NCBI GenBank assembly: GCA_026770025.1
Contig: JAMXDE010000010.1
Span: 1,302,001-1,366,000, forward strand
Length of the DNA: 64,000 bases
Direction of reading: 5' to 3'
DNA from: Craspedostauros australis
Taxonomy: Eukaryota > Bacillariophyta > Bacillariophyceae > Mastogloiales > Achnanthaceae
Part shown: positions 1 to 11,228 of the stretch, in pieces
Numbering within the stretch: the stretch's first letter is position 1
Layout: every line of letters begins with the position of its first letter
Made by a program: the position numbers and the translations under genes
The notes under the pieces: model-generated
Told to the model about the DNA's origin: nothing
The model's input: the letters and a program-made list of their open reading frames with translations, nothing else
The model's database searches: none

Positions 1-171
1 AGAAGATTCAAGTCGAGCACAGTACCAGACGAGCATGCATGCAAACCATCAATCCATTCGCTGCATCTTCCCCAACTCTAGTATACAAGCCTCAAGTACA
101 TTTAATACATATTGCGAGTACTCCGGTCTCCTCTATGCTTGCAAAGTAGTCAGCCAACTGCGGCGGCCATC

Positions 172-1561
172 CTACACAATTAGATTACCGCCTGCCATAT
201 CGTCAATATCGGTGATGATCCAATTGGACTGCTCATTCCAAAATTTGCCTCTGTCATTCATCTTGGTCTTCACGGTCATCTCCATGCGCACCAAATGCGG
301 GACAATCCTTGACTCTGTTCCATCTGGTTTAACACCCTGCACCACTTCGCCCGTTTCGGAGTCGGTCACGTGAAACTGCTCGTCGCACCACACCAAGGTC
401 TGCGCGATCAGTGTGCTTTCCATGATCCCGCGCATCATTTTGGTTTCCCGCAAATGGCTCAAGTCTCCCACGCGCTGCGCAGGCGTCTTCATCAGTAGCT
501 CTCGATAAAAAGACTTCAGCTCCTTGTCGTTCGCCAAGTTGTCGCGGGAGATGTAGGGGAGGCTGTACAGGGTCAGCAATTCGTACGATTCCACCTTGCA
601 TTCCAATACAATATCCAATGGCTGCTGCCGTTGCAGTTGTTTATCTGGGTGCTGCTGGGCTTTGAATAATGACAGGTAATTCGGTTCGATCATTCCCTCC
701 AAATCGGACAGATCTGTCTCGGGAACTGTGGCGTCGTCGGTAGTCTCATTGTTCTCGTCTGTTTCTTTGGCCCTTGGCAGCGTGCATTCCAGTTTCAAAT
801 GGTGCTGATCCTTCATGATCGAATCCACTGGGACTGCGAATGGAGACATGGTGCGATAGCCGAAATCGGAAAGGAGTACGAGCGATGCGCAGAATTCATC
901 AAGCAAGGCAATGCGAGGAATGAAATGGAATTGCACAATGGATGCAAAAACGATGATACATGCTCGAGTCAGAATCGACGAAATGAAGTACACGAGAATT
1001 GGGACGCACTCCATCGTATTATACTCGCAATCATATCTATTGAAAGGCGCCCATCCGTCCATCTCTGCATTCATGCGTGCCTGCGGCGCCATGAATGACA
1101 ACAGAGCAAGCGAATGCTCCATCCATGCCTCACGATCCGCGCATGCTTCACTCACCACCATACACGTTGGACAGCAGCTGCCCCATCCCCTGCACGAAGG
1201 CCCAGCTCATCGTCTCCGCCATATCCTGCTTCCAGTGGTTGAACCACAGAAATTGGTACCACGGAATATCCAAGAACATGTACGCGCTGGCGATGGCGTT
1301 GATGGTGGGATGGCCAGGATTTCCAGGTGTCGACGTGAGGAGATGATTGGATTGGTTGTGCTGCGAAGTGCCCTCGACGAGACGAGGCAACCGATCGGGA
1401 TGATGATGCCATGGAAAGATGGGCACGTCGATTGTTTTGGAGGCCTCCGATGCGGTGTCATCGCTGGGTTGGTCTGTGGAGAAGATGCGCAGGTACGACC
1501 ATCTGTGCCGCTGCAACGGCCGCCTTGCCGTTTTCAACACTGTGCAGGCGCTGGAGATCAT
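172..1561 (-). CDS. Conserved protein with mitochondrial-type presequence, two exons
   Basis: I read this as complement(join(172..833,1156..1561)), 355 aa. The intron runs from a GTGAGT donor to a CGCAG acceptor, the phases agree (GG|GTC), and the total length is divisible by three. The start at 1561 gives an N-terminus rich in Arg, Ser and Thr without acidic residues for about 28 residues (MISSACTVLKTARRPLQRHR), which looks like a mitochondrial targeting peptide. The mature part contains an aromatic-rich segment (FLDIPWYQFLWFNHWKQ), an acidic linker, and an alpha+beta C-terminal region with VRMEMTVKTKM and NWIITDID. The C-terminal pattern loosely recalls Tim44/MBA1-type domains, but I do not recognise the family with certainty. 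The gene structure is well supported; the function is open. Confidence 0.7.
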
Positions 1562-2034
1562 CACCTTCGCTTCTGTTGCACCAGTGTGTGGGTGTGTACT
1601 TGTGTTTGACGAGATCGGTGAAGACTTGGCTGCTATGTTGACACAGAAGCGGCCGACGCCGTGAGTTTGTGATGCAATTTGATGTCGTCGAAGGCGATGG
1701 TGATGACAACACACGAATCTCTGTTGGGTTTGTCCATGATCGCGCCAGCGTTGGGCATTTTGCTCCGTTCATGTGACGTCAGGCACATCACTATAGTCTA
1801 TGTTATTGAAGGTAGCTGGTACAATGTGCCGAAGGAAATGTGGTACATTGTGGCTCAGTCCGACCTTATCTGTACCACCCACACACCCACCCCCTCTCGT
1901 GTTCAACGTACGAATCGCACTCACAAACTATATTCTTGTATTGAGGTGGTAATCATGTTTTAAGTATAGTCGGGTCGGAGTTTCTTGAGTGTGCGTCAGT
2001 CTCCATTCAGCCACGCTCCTAATACGCACAAATT
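1562..2034. other. Intergenic, no gene seen
   Basis: This lies between the 5' end of the mitochondrial-type gene and the 3' end of the MOSC gene, both on the minus strand. It should hold the promoter of the former. I see no convincing coding exon or RNA gene. Confidence 0.5.
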
Positions 2035-3204
2035 CTACTTGTAAACAGGATCGCCGGTACTGAGAACGCGCACGACGTCTCCCACCGCGATAGATGTGCG
2101 TTCGCCCACAGGCAGAGCATTTTGCGCAAAGAAGACATCCTCCTTGCTGTCTGCGTTCAAGGCTCGAAAGGAGCGCATGACGGCCAGCGGCTGCGTGCTG
2201 ACTTCGCCCGTCACTTGGTTGGTACAGGATTGCTTGCACCGCGGACATGCCTTGACGACGGAGAAGAGCTGATTTCCGATGCTGATCATCTTCCACTTAT
2301 CTTCTGCGAATGGCGTCATGTCGCCATCGATGACGATGTTGGCACGGAACTGTTTCATCGAGATGGGCGCATCGCCGTTCTTTTGCAAACGTCTATTGAG
2401 CTCATCCAACGAGGCCTGGCACGCAATGAGAATGGGAAACCCGTCGCTGAGCTGGACCTGCGGCGTGCTGTTGGTCCACCACGTTTTGGCATGCAGCGGC
2501 GTGAATTCCGAGCTGGCACGACGATCATCCTGGTTGCTTTGCGCGACGAGTCGGACGCCTTTGTACAGCGATGATGCCGATGCATCGCCTTCCGTGCCTT
2601 CGTCGCCGATCGCGCTGTTCGTCTCCAAGCCCACAATGCTCTGAAAGAACGCCGCTGCGGCGTCGCCCATGTCGTCGCACAGCACCTGGTCACCCCAAAC
2701 TCCGGCACGGATCTGTTTGGCGTCCGCAGGTGCTTGCGCTGGGATGGTGATCTGCTTCTTGCCCGCGCTCTTCTTGTCGCCGCCATAGTTGACGACGAGA
2801 CTGTCCGAATCCAAGTGCACCGAGATCGTCGCCAAGATGGGACACTGCCGCTGGCTGAGAAATCGATGCGTCGAATCGGTCGGTGCGAAGCTGGTCTTGT
2901 AGACTGGCAGCGGGATGGGATACACCAGCATGTAGGCGCGGTCATTCTCCAATCCGCGCTCGCCGATGCTGACCGTCTTGGGCGATACGGCACGCAGCGA
3001 CTTGACCGGGTAGTAGGACAGCTCGGAGACCCTGCCCACCACCGGACCAGTCTTGGCTTCGTCCTTGGCTTGTCTCAATGATGCGGCGGCCTGAAACCGT
3101 GCCAAGATGTACGGAATCTTGCTGCCCGTCAGGACGATCACGATGAGTGCCGTGCCGATGAGGAGAGGGTCCACATCGGCCAATGAAGCGAGGAGCGATG
3201 ACAT
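2035..3204 (-). CDS. MOSC-domain protein, mARC-like molybdenum-cofactor enzyme
   Basis: This is a single exon of 389 aa. An N-terminal hydrophobic anchor (about residues 12-28) precedes a MOSC N-terminal beta-barrel (GRVSELSYYPVKSL, GLENDRAYMLV) and a C-terminal MOSC domain. The sequence CPRCKQSC near residue 325 carries the conserved cysteine that coordinates the molybdenum cofactor in this family. The FRANIVIDG and PFAEDKWKMISIG blocks are also typical. Members such as mitochondrial amidoxime-reducing component reduce N-hydroxylated substrates with cytochrome b5 partners and are tail-out membrane proteins; the N-terminal anchor seen here agrees. The assignment to MOSC/mARC is firm by motif. 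The exact substrate and the membrane (mitochondrial outer or ER) are inferred. Confidence 0.9.
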   Translation of the reverse strand: MSSLLASLADVDPLLIGTALIVIVLTGSKIPYILARFQAAASLRQAKDEAKTGPVVGRVSELSYYPVKSLRAVSPKTVSIGERGLENDRAYMLVYPIPLPVYKTSFAPTDSTHRFLSQRQCPILATISVHLDSDSLVVNYGGDKKSAGKKQITIPAQAPADAKQIRAGVWGDQVLCDDMGDAAAAFFQSIVGLETNSAIGDEGTEGDASASSLYKGVRLVAQSNQDDRRASSEFTPLHAKTWWTNSTPQVQLSDGFPILIACQASLDELNRRLQKNGDAPISMKQFRANIVIDGDMTPFAEDKWKMISIGNQLFSVVKACPRCKQSCTNQVTGEVSTQPLAVMRSFRALNADSKEDVFFAQNALPVGERTSIAVGDVVRVLSTGDPVYK

Positions 3205-4040
3205 GACTGCGTTGCTTTCCGCCGGTGGCTGATTTTATGTCTGCAATGGAACTTGCTCGTGCTCTTGCTTGTCCCTCTCCCTCCCTCTCGATCTCACTCT
3301 CTTCCACTCTACACCTCACTTTGTTTGGAAGAACGTTCACAATTTCTTGTTGGATGTGTCTCCTGGTTTGGCACGTTCAGTCAAGATCTTCGCCGCACAG
3401 CCAAGAACATTCCCATCACGTTCCCTCCAGGAACACGAACGATGCGATCTTTTGCGTTCTGCTTGTGTCACCATTGTCACAGTCAATCACTATTCGGCGC
3501 ATGTGCTTCTGCGTCATCATTCGTGAACTGGATCAGTCATGGAAGTGGATCACGTTGACACCAACAACAAAAACCTTGCACAACACACGCAACGCACTTC
3601 AACACGACCAAATGATTGGTGTTGCGATGTCATCGTTTCGTTGGTTCCAACGAGCAACGATGCGCGGCGCGCTGTCTCCAACCAAGAGGGAGTCACTGGA
3701 AAGGAACAGATTGCTCCCGGACTCATTGTTGTCAACTGCGTACGATCTGCTCCTACCAACACCTCACACGTGAAGGAGAGCCGTCAGACGAAGCATCATA
3801 CTGACACGGATACAAACACACAGAGCAGGGTTACCAACTCGCCCATCTCCGTCAAGAGCAACGCAAATCAAACAGCGGCTTACTGCTACTACACTGAGTC
3901 AAAGCCGTCCCAGTTCGCTGGCACAATAGAAGTACGGATCCGCAACTATTGACCGCAACAAACTGACGCTGCAGAGCATTGATACCGCACTGACTAATCA
4001 CCCAAATCGGAAGTTCGTTGACAATAAAGACAAGCCGAAG
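3205..4040. other. Divergent intergenic region
   Basis: This separates the MOSC gene (minus) from the acetyltransferase gene (plus) and should hold both promoters. A plus-strand open frame at 3225-3773 has low-complexity, Ser/His/Arg-rich composition and no recognisable domain, so I do not call it a gene. Confidence 0.5.
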
Positions 4041-5427
4041 ATGACGTCTACGCCATCGCGTTCTTTGATGATGAGAGCGACAAAGACAGCAGCCGCCGCC
4101 GCGAGCCTCTGTCTGCTCCTCACGATCGCGTCGGTTCCCACGCCTACGCGGGCCTTCGTTGCGCCGAGACCGCCAGCTCCGACCAGCACCACACAACGGC
4201 AGGCTCTGTTTGCACCCTTCGACAGAACCCAACGCAACGCCAATGCAGCCGTGACGACAGCAACCTCCGACGATGCTGTTCCGTACGTCGTTGAACGCAT
4301 CAGCGAGACCACCATCGCACCCAGAGATACCAGGCTGTTTGCCGCCATCTCCAACCTTTGCATCAACGTCTTCTTCAAGGAGAAGCTTGGTGCGAAACCG
4401 AATGATCGCATGCTGTGAGTATTGGCGCAACTCTTGTGCTCAACTTCTTCTGAGTGCTGCAAATATGCTGGTGCAATCGTATTCCTCAGAGTATGTCGCT
4501 CTTCTGTGCACTGTTGTGCCGTGCTGTGCCGTGCTGTGAATCCATGGCCACGCCAGCCTGCTATTTCATGATGTTCTCACAATCATCTTTTCCAATGCAT
4601 TCAACCCATGAATCTTTGACACCCGCCACAACGCCACCTCCATTGGTGCCATCTTGTTTGATATCACGGAACATGCCAATGCTTCTCTTGGTAATGCATG
4701 GACGCCACATGCCAATGCCTCTCTTGGCATTGCATCTCCATTTTCGCCCTTCAACGCTCGCAGACCATGGCAAGCCATCAACATTTCTTCACTCAAAAAG
4801 CTGCAAACGGGAGATTTGCGAATACGCAGGGAACGGTATCGCAACTGCAACGAGATGTTCCTCGTTTACGAGGTGCGTCCTGCCGTCGGCAAGGAAGCGC
4901 TCAAAAAACCCGTCCTCTTGGATTTGGACGAAGTCTACAACATGCCAAACAACAGCAACGACAACGCCGACAGCATCGACTACGTCAAGGGCGATCTCAT
5001 TGCCTTCGTGGAGATCACGCAGAAAGCGTACGGACTCGGTGACATCGATCTCAGCGGCACGGTGCGTCCCATCCTCACCAACCTCGCCGTCGCGAAGCAC
5101 GCGCGCAAATCGGGCATCGGATCGGAATTGCTGCGACTCTGCGAAGATTGCGTCGTCAACACTTGGAAGATGGGGGAGATCGTTCTCGAGGTGGAGGATT
5201 ACAACGACAACGCGCTGGAATTCTACCGACGACGCGGGTACAAGGTGGTCTACACGGATCCGGCCAGTCGACGATTCACGGTGGATGGATTGATGCTGCG
5301 GAAGGAGCGCTGTTCGCGTGACATCATGTGCAAAACGTTCGATCTCAAGCAACGGGCGCAGAGCGGCGTCATCAACCTGTCGTCGTTCAACATTTTCCAG
5401 CGTTTGCGTGAAACGGTCGGAATATGA
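4041..5427 (+). CDS. Plastid-targeted GNAT-family N-acetyltransferase
   Basis: I read this as join(4041..4414,4764..5427), 345 aa. The donor is CT|GTGAGT and the acceptor CGCAG|A; the joined codon is CTA and the total length is divisible by three. The N-terminus has a hydrophobic signal peptide (AAAAASLCLLLTIA) ending in TRAFVAP, the phenylalanine-led junction used for import into complex plastids. Exon 2 carries the GNAT fold: ILTNLAVAKHARKSGIGSEL contains the acetyl-CoA-binding R-x-x-G-x-G/A signature (motif A), and NDNALEFYRRRGYKV is motif B. The enzyme should transfer an acetyl group from acetyl-CoA to an amine or a protein N-terminus/lysine in the chloroplast. The substrate cannot be read from sequence. 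Targeting is inferred from the presequence. Confidence 0.88.
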
Positions 5428-5712
5428 AATGCGTACTTCTGGCCATTAAAAGTATAAATTTGTGACGTAACGTAATGTAAATGGAATAGCACGAGTCGGT
5501 ATGAACCTGATTGCAACTCTTCGCGATTGCATGCTGCCTGGCGCAGTCCAAAGCAACATTGCACAGAGCTCTACCGCATCATGGGTACTCCGATGACGAT
5601 GTCTTAAACAGTGATATCTCGTCTTATGTAACGCATGCCAGTAGATCATGCAGTGCTTCTAAATTAAACTTTTGTAATGAACATTGTCGTATAATACTCA
5701 TTCCGTGACGCA

Positions 5713-7971
5713 TCATGGAAACAGCTCCGGATTTGCCTCCATCGCTTCAAGCAGGGCATCATCAGACAGGTCCGAGAGAGCATTCGTCTGCGGTGAAGGA
5801 TAATCATCCAGATTCAATGCCAACAGAGCCTTCTCGAATTCCTCCTCTTGCCAGGCCTCGTACTCCTGCTGAATCTGTGTCAACGCATCTTGCGGTATGC
5901 TCAGCGGCACTCCGCGTCCCACGCATTCGCGATCATGACAGCCCTGCACGCAGGACCACGTCTTGAAATCGATCGTCCAGTAGATGTTGTTGCTCCTGTG
6001 CTCGCGGCCCACCATCTCGCAGTATCGATTGCGGCTGATCTGGTACATGATACCAACCGTCTTCTTGCTGTTGTCGTGATCTTCTTGCAACGACCACGCA
6101 CGGATGGATCCTCGCGTGCCGCCACGGCATGCCAACACATCCAGCACGTACCGATCCAATCTCGGGATCGGCGTGTTGACCGTGTTGCGGATGTTGAACA
6201 CGTGCTGTTTGCTTGCTTGCCGCGGCTGCGGGTGCGTTCCCATGAATTTGCGAATATTCTCCTCGCCTTGGGCGTCATCGTGCGGCACATCGTACAATTC
6301 CACCTTCTTGGTGTGGTACAATGGAATCACCAACGTGCGTTCCAGAGCTTTGGCATACGGTCTCCAGTCATTGGTCGCGACGAAGTCTTGCATCGACATC
6401 ACCGTCCCCTCCGCTTTCGTCTGCGATGACATAATGTCGATGCCAGGATATTCGTTCGTCTTGGATACGCGCAGTACGGCATCCTTCCCGAATTTGGAAC
6501 TGCCCAGCACACGAAACAATCGATTGCGCGTGTACACGCCCAGATCCACAAAGCATGTGGGCTTGTTCTTGGTTTCGACGAAGAGGTGCTTGCCAAGGTA
6601 GTTGGATTCCAATGTTTCAGTCGCCACCCCATCCGCCAAACGACCGATGAAACGTTTGACAAATCGTCCGACGGCGATGGCATCAGGGAACAGCTTGGGC
6701 AGATCCAGAATCCAATGACGCGACATCTTCTTGTCGGACGAGCTGTCGAGATCGATGAGAACGTCGCGGGGTTCCACCTTGAGTTGGAGGTGCTGTTCCA
6801 GTTCTCGGAAGAGTTCGTCCCGAAACTCTAGCAAGAGCCGTTCGTCATCAATGCCGGGATTGTGTGGCTTGGAATATTCCAAATCAAAGTACAATCGGCA
6901 CGGTGTATTTTCATGAATCAATTCGTACAGATGCTTGTTGTAGGTTTTGCGCCAGTAGTGATCCATCATGCGACCGAAATGGCCGGTGATGTACTTGCGT
7001 TTGCCGTTGGCCTTTTCGATGCTGAAGACTCGTGGGATCATGCTCCACAGTGGTTCCATAGGACCCTGATCGGATTTTGTGACCGTGCCATCATTAACAT
7101 CATCAGCGCGAGTATCGGCGTCGCCATCTTTGTCATCGTCTTGCCGTTGCGTTCGATGTAGCTGATGCTTCTGCTGCAGCTCTTCTTCCTGCTGCTGCAG
7201 CGCCAAGAATTGTCGCCTGTACCGTTGCCGTTCGTTGTGCGATGCCGGCGATGCACCAGCCTGCATCATGGATCGTTTGTGGCTCGCGTCGTTGTCCAAT
7301 TCGAAGTCGTTGCTGGATGAGGACATGCCGGAACAAGGCGAATCCGGATGATTGTGCGCGTTGGCGTCCGTGTTGCCCGTCACGAGCTCTTCGAGATGAT
7401 CCAACGCCATGCTCTGCGTCGGCCAGACCTTGAGATCCGTGAGGTCGCGAAAGACCGAACGTTGGCAGCTCAAGCGGGCCAGATGCTGTCGTTTCTGTTC
7501 GATGAGCACGTTGGCCTCGATCCTCTGCGGCAGATCCTTGAGGACGTCCGGCACGTGTCGCGGCGTTGCCTTTTGGGAGCGATCGCGTTTGGTGTGACCG
7601 TAAAATGCCTTGGGCGATATGCCGTGCGATTTGGTGCTCATCGTTGGCGTGTGCTTGTTGGAAGCGCGTGGACGCGTGGAGTCGTCTTGTCTCCAATCAT
7701 CGTCGTCGTCGTCGTCCGCATCGTCGTCTGTATCGTCATTGCCAGCGTCGCTATCTCTGTTGTTGGTGTTGTTGTTGATGTTCCTGCTGTCCTGATGTTT
7801 GCGAGCGGCTGCATCATTGGTTGGTCTGCCTGCAGAGTTTGCCACGTTTGACACAGCTGTATTGGGAGACTGGTTCTTGCTCGTACAGCTCGTGGTAATC
7901 TGCTCGTCTGTTGACAGATGATGATGAGCTGGGGTGTTGGGCGTTGTCATGCCTTCCCTTGTCTCGATCAT
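5713..7971 (-). CDS. PRIMPOL: PrimPol, archaeo-eukaryotic primase-polymerase
   Basis: This is a single exon of 752 aa, starting at the first in-frame ATG (7971). The frame stays open to a GTG at 7983. The N-terminal ~310 residues are low complexity and acidic (a poly-Asp run, Gln-rich stretches). The catalytic AEP core follows: CRLYFDLEYSKP holds the metal-binding D-x-E of motif I, SSDKKMSRHWI the S-x-H of motif II, and CFVDLGVYTRNRLFRVLGSSK motif III. A C-terminal UL52-type zinc-binding segment contains Cys and His residues (CEMVGREH, CVQGCHDREC). PrimPol re-primes DNA synthesis past lesions in nucleus and mitochondria. The domain order matches human PrimPol; the long disordered N-terminus is extra. 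The enzyme identity is clear from the three motifs plus the zinc segment. Confidence 0.93.
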   Translation of the reverse strand: MIETREGMTTPNTPAHHHLSTDEQITTSCTSKNQSPNTAVSNVANSAGRPTNDAAARKHQDSRNINNNTNNRDSDAGNDDTDDDADDDDDDDWRQDDSTRPRASNKHTPTMSTKSHGISPKAFYGHTKRDRSQKATPRHVPDVLKDLPQRIEANVLIEQKRQHLARLSCQRSVFRDLTDLKVWPTQSMALDHLEELVTGNTDANAHNHPDSPCSGMSSSSNDFELDNDASHKRSMMQAGASPASHNERQRYRRQFLALQQQEEELQQKHQLHRTQRQDDDKDGDADTRADDVNDGTVTKSDQGPMEPLWSMIPRVFSIEKANGKRKYITGHFGRMMDHYWRKTYNKHLYELIHENTPCRLYFDLEYSKPHNPGIDDERLLLEFRDELFRELEQHLQLKVEPRDVLIDLDSSSDKKMSRHWILDLPKLFPDAIAVGRFVKRFIGRLADGVATETLESNYLGKHLFVETKNKPTCFVDLGVYTRNRLFRVLGSSKFGKDAVLRVSKTNEYPGIDIMSSQTKAEGTVMSMQDFVATNDWRPYAKALERTLVIPLYHTKKVELYDVPHDDAQGEENIRKFMGTHPQPRQASKQHVFNIRNTVNTPIPRLDRYVLDVLACRGGTRGSIRAWSLQEDHDNSKKTVGIMYQISRNRYCEMVGREHRSNNIYWTIDFKTWSCVQGCHDRECVGRGVPLSIPQDALTQIQQEYEAWQEEEFEKALLALNLDDYPSPQTNALSDLSDDALLEAMEANPELFP

Positions 7972-9107
7972 CGTGAATTGCACACCGTCACCTGGCTACT
8001 CGTTGTCTCCTGCGGATTGCCTTGGCCTTGCGCTTGTTGATGTGGGGTGGAGAGGCCCAAATTGTGTTTTGTTGGAGTCGAGGTGCGCTCGTTTGTGTTG
8101 TTCGTCGTGCGTGACATGTCCATGACGCGGGAAACCTGGCGGGTGTAACAGCCCTGAGTTGCGTTGCCTCGTGCGTGCGTGTTTGCGTGCATTGGTTCTG
8201 TTGTTGTGGCGTGTCTGTTGCGGTGAGAATGCCGGCTGGCGCGTTTGAACTGTAACGGTTTCGAAATGAGGCACTTGAAACAAGGAGTGTTGGTGAACAA
8301 TTAGGATCATGCAGTCGTGGAGGCAGAACAGTTGTGTCAATGAGCCTCACATACGCGCACAGGCCAAAGGAGAGGCGTGTCAACTCGGTTTTGTCCCCAA
8401 ACCAAATCCAAACAGCTACAAGAGAGGCCACAAGACAGCACACCACAGAACTCAAGGTTAGAAGAAGAGAAAGACGTGAAGTTGCAGGGCAGACGTATCC
8501 ACGAGCCCGTTTTGCGGAACAACAACCGTCACCAAGAGAGGACAACGATCGAGGTGATGTTCCCAATCCAGCGAGGGCGGAATTGGGCGCCAATTCGAAA
8601 GAAGAAGAAGGTTTGGCAAGAAGGGAGAGTCGAAACAAAACAAAAAGAAGAAAACAGAGGCAGAACAAAAGAGGAAGCAAGAGAATAGAGAGAGAGATAC
8701 TTGTAATACATATTATCTCTTATATTGTGTTAGTACTCCACACACTCGCAGAATCGCCGCAGAGACTGCCACCAACGTCCTTCAATACTCCACTGTGCAA
8801 TCGTGCCACACCATCCGAGCACGTGTTCGTAGCTCGCTCAGTTGAAGCAACAGGATCGAAGTTCACAACTACCATAGGAGTACTCTCCAGACATCGCACC
8901 ACCTCCATCTTGGTGGGAGATCCAGCGAAAAAGACAACGAGGCAGTCATCGCAATCCTCCCAGGCAGAATAGAATAACACACTGGAGCCAACCAGAGCGG
9001 AGGACACCAAGCATACCTGCGAATAGGACTGCCAAACTCATGCGTACCAGCACTTCCAACAACAACAACACCATTAACAGCAGCACCATTAAAAACAACG
9101 ATCATCG
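7972..9107. other. Divergent intergenic region between PrimPol and PP1
   Basis: This is expected to hold both promoters and the 5' UTRs. It contains short purine-rich tracts (agagagaga near 8686-8698) and AAC repeats just before the PP1 start. Long open frames at 7988-8680 (minus) and 8334-8972 (plus) are biased in composition and overlap each other. I do not support either as a gene. Confidence 0.5.
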
Positions 9108-10530
9108 ATGGACATCTCACCCGTCACCGTGGAGCAATCACCCATTGCCCGGGTGCCATCCCCAACCGAGGCAGCTTCCGATCCCAACTCGCCATCGTCA
9201 GGCTTCGCGCAAAACGGAGGCGCTGCGAACAATGCAGCAGCTTCGTCCACGCGTCCTTCCACACATCTGCATGCGCCGGACGCCACACCGCCCGTGCTGG
9301 ATCCCAGCATGAGCACCATCGTCTCCATCACGCAAAGGCTGTTGGGACTGCGCGGCACGCCGCCGGGCACTCTCGTCAGTTTGACCGAAAACGAAATCAA
9401 GCTCATCTGCCACCGCGTGCGACCGATACTGCTGCAGCAACCCATGCTGCTGGAACTGGAGGCGCCCATCAAGATATGCGGCGACGTGCATGGCCAGTTC
9501 ACCGATCTGTTGCGGCTCTTCGAGTACGGCGGCTTCCCACCCGGATCCAACTACCTATTCCTCGGCGACTACGTCGATCGCGGAAAGCAATCCATAGAGA
9601 CCATCTGTCTCCTCATGGCCTACAAGATACAGTATCCCGAGAATTTCTTCATCCTGCGCGGCAATCACGAAAGCGCCGGCATCAATCGCATATACGGCTT
9701 TTACGATGAATGCAAACGACGTTACTCCATCAAACTGTGGAAATTGTTCAGCGACGTCTTCAACTGCATGCCCGTGTCGGCCGTCATTGAGGAGAAGATA
9801 TTATGCATGCACGGTGGATTGAGTCCGCAACTCAAGGACGTGCAGCAGATCAAAACATTGCAACGTCCCTGTGATGTGCCGGAGATGGGATTGATGTGCG
9901 ACCTGTTATGGAGCGATCCATCGCCCGATGTGACGGTACGTGTGTGAATGTGTGTGTGTGTGCCATTGGGCGAAGTGGGACGGGGGATTGTATCGGCATT
10001 GATATTGGAGTGGGCAATGTCGTCACCACTCGAGTGTATTGGTTGTCACGCTCTTGGAGCATGATGATGATTGCAGCAACGGATCGATGCTCTACTTTTG
10101 CTCGTGATGTCGTGATGCATTCACGACGTTGAAATCATCCAATCTGACTTCTCTCTGTTTCTGTCTCTCCTTCTATCTCTGATATGCTATGCTATGCCTG
10201 GCTTTCCAATCGAAACAGGGCTGGGGAGAAAATGATCGAGGCGTTTCCTACGTCTTCGGTGCCGACGTGGTGACTTCCTTTTTGGAATCGCAGAATCTGG
10301 ATCTCATGGTGCGCGCGCATCAGGTCGTCGAAGATGGATATCAATTCTTTGCCGGCCGCCGTCTCGTCACTCTCTTCTCCGCGCCCAACTACTGCGGCGA
10401 ATTCGACAATGCCGGTGGCATGATCTCCATCGATGAGAATCTCATGTGCTCATTCCGGATATTGAAGCCATCTGCCAAATCTATTCGTCTGGCGCGGCAG
10501 ACCGTGCATGGACGCAACGGGAAAGGATAA
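9108..10530 (+). CDS. PPP1C: Serine/threonine protein phosphatase PP1, catalytic subunit
   Basis: I read this as join(9108..9935,10219..10530), 379 aa. The GTACGT donor and ACAG acceptor are in phase 0, restoring the PP1 sequence [14 protein letters not shown] across the junction. The catalytic metal-binding motifs are all present: [23 protein letters not shown] and [11 protein letters not shown]. The C-terminal core ([18 protein letters not shown]) is complete. The core begins near residue 68; the first ~67 residues are a Ser/Ala/Pro/Asn-rich extension that animal and plant PP1 lack, so the family's usual 300-330 aa becomes 379. A second Met at residue 68 could be an alternative start. PP1 dephosphorylates many targets through regulatory subunits in nucleus and cytoplasm. 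Confidence 0.95.
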
Positions 10531-11228
10531 ATGCTATCATGTCATCACTCTGCAATGTGACGACGTTTGCAATGGCGAAGAAGTGTGCATGCGTACCATG
10601 GCACCACTGCCAGACGAGTGCACTTTAATCAAACAACCACAGTTTTGGGAACATCGTCACAGTGAGATGCGTCTCCTGTCTGCTCTAGCGTATGCTGGGC
10701 ATTATAGATAATGACTGCGTGGTTGGCTCCTGTCCGTTCTCGCTAGATGATCGATCATTCAACAACGTCGCTGGGCACTACTATTCTCAACTTTGTCAGA
10801 GCACGACTCTCCGGCACCCACTGTGGAACAATTGTATTATGCGTACTATTATACCATACAAGCACACGAGTATGATGTCGTCAAGCTCAACGAACTACCA
10901 GTCACGAAGACGACGCGAGGAGAGATCAAGGCAGCGACACGTCCATTAATCTTCTGTCTACTCTAGTATCAAACCATGCTCATCCCAATACTCGAGAATG
11001 TACCATATTATCCTTCGACAATAGTTCAGTGGAGTCCCACAACTTCTTCAGACATCCAACGAATGCAACATGGATGCCAACACGCATGCATGTTTGTGCT
11101 TTCTATACTGTAGTTTGTGGTGAGTGGATGTAATCCTCTGGGACATGTTTGTGCGTGCTATGGCGGTTGTGTTAGTACGTATATACTGTTGTGTGTTGTC
11201 ATCGATCAATGTGTGACAAATAAGCCAA
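10531..11228. other. Convergent intergenic region (PP1 / SmB 3' ends)
   Basis: This holds the 3' UTRs of two convergent genes. No open frame here shows a recognisable domain, and I see no RNA gene. Confidence 0.5.

Noticed and set aside
3225-3773. 182-codon plus-strand frame upstream of the acetyltransferase
   Set aside because: Low-complexity composition, no domain, and located in a divergent promoter region.
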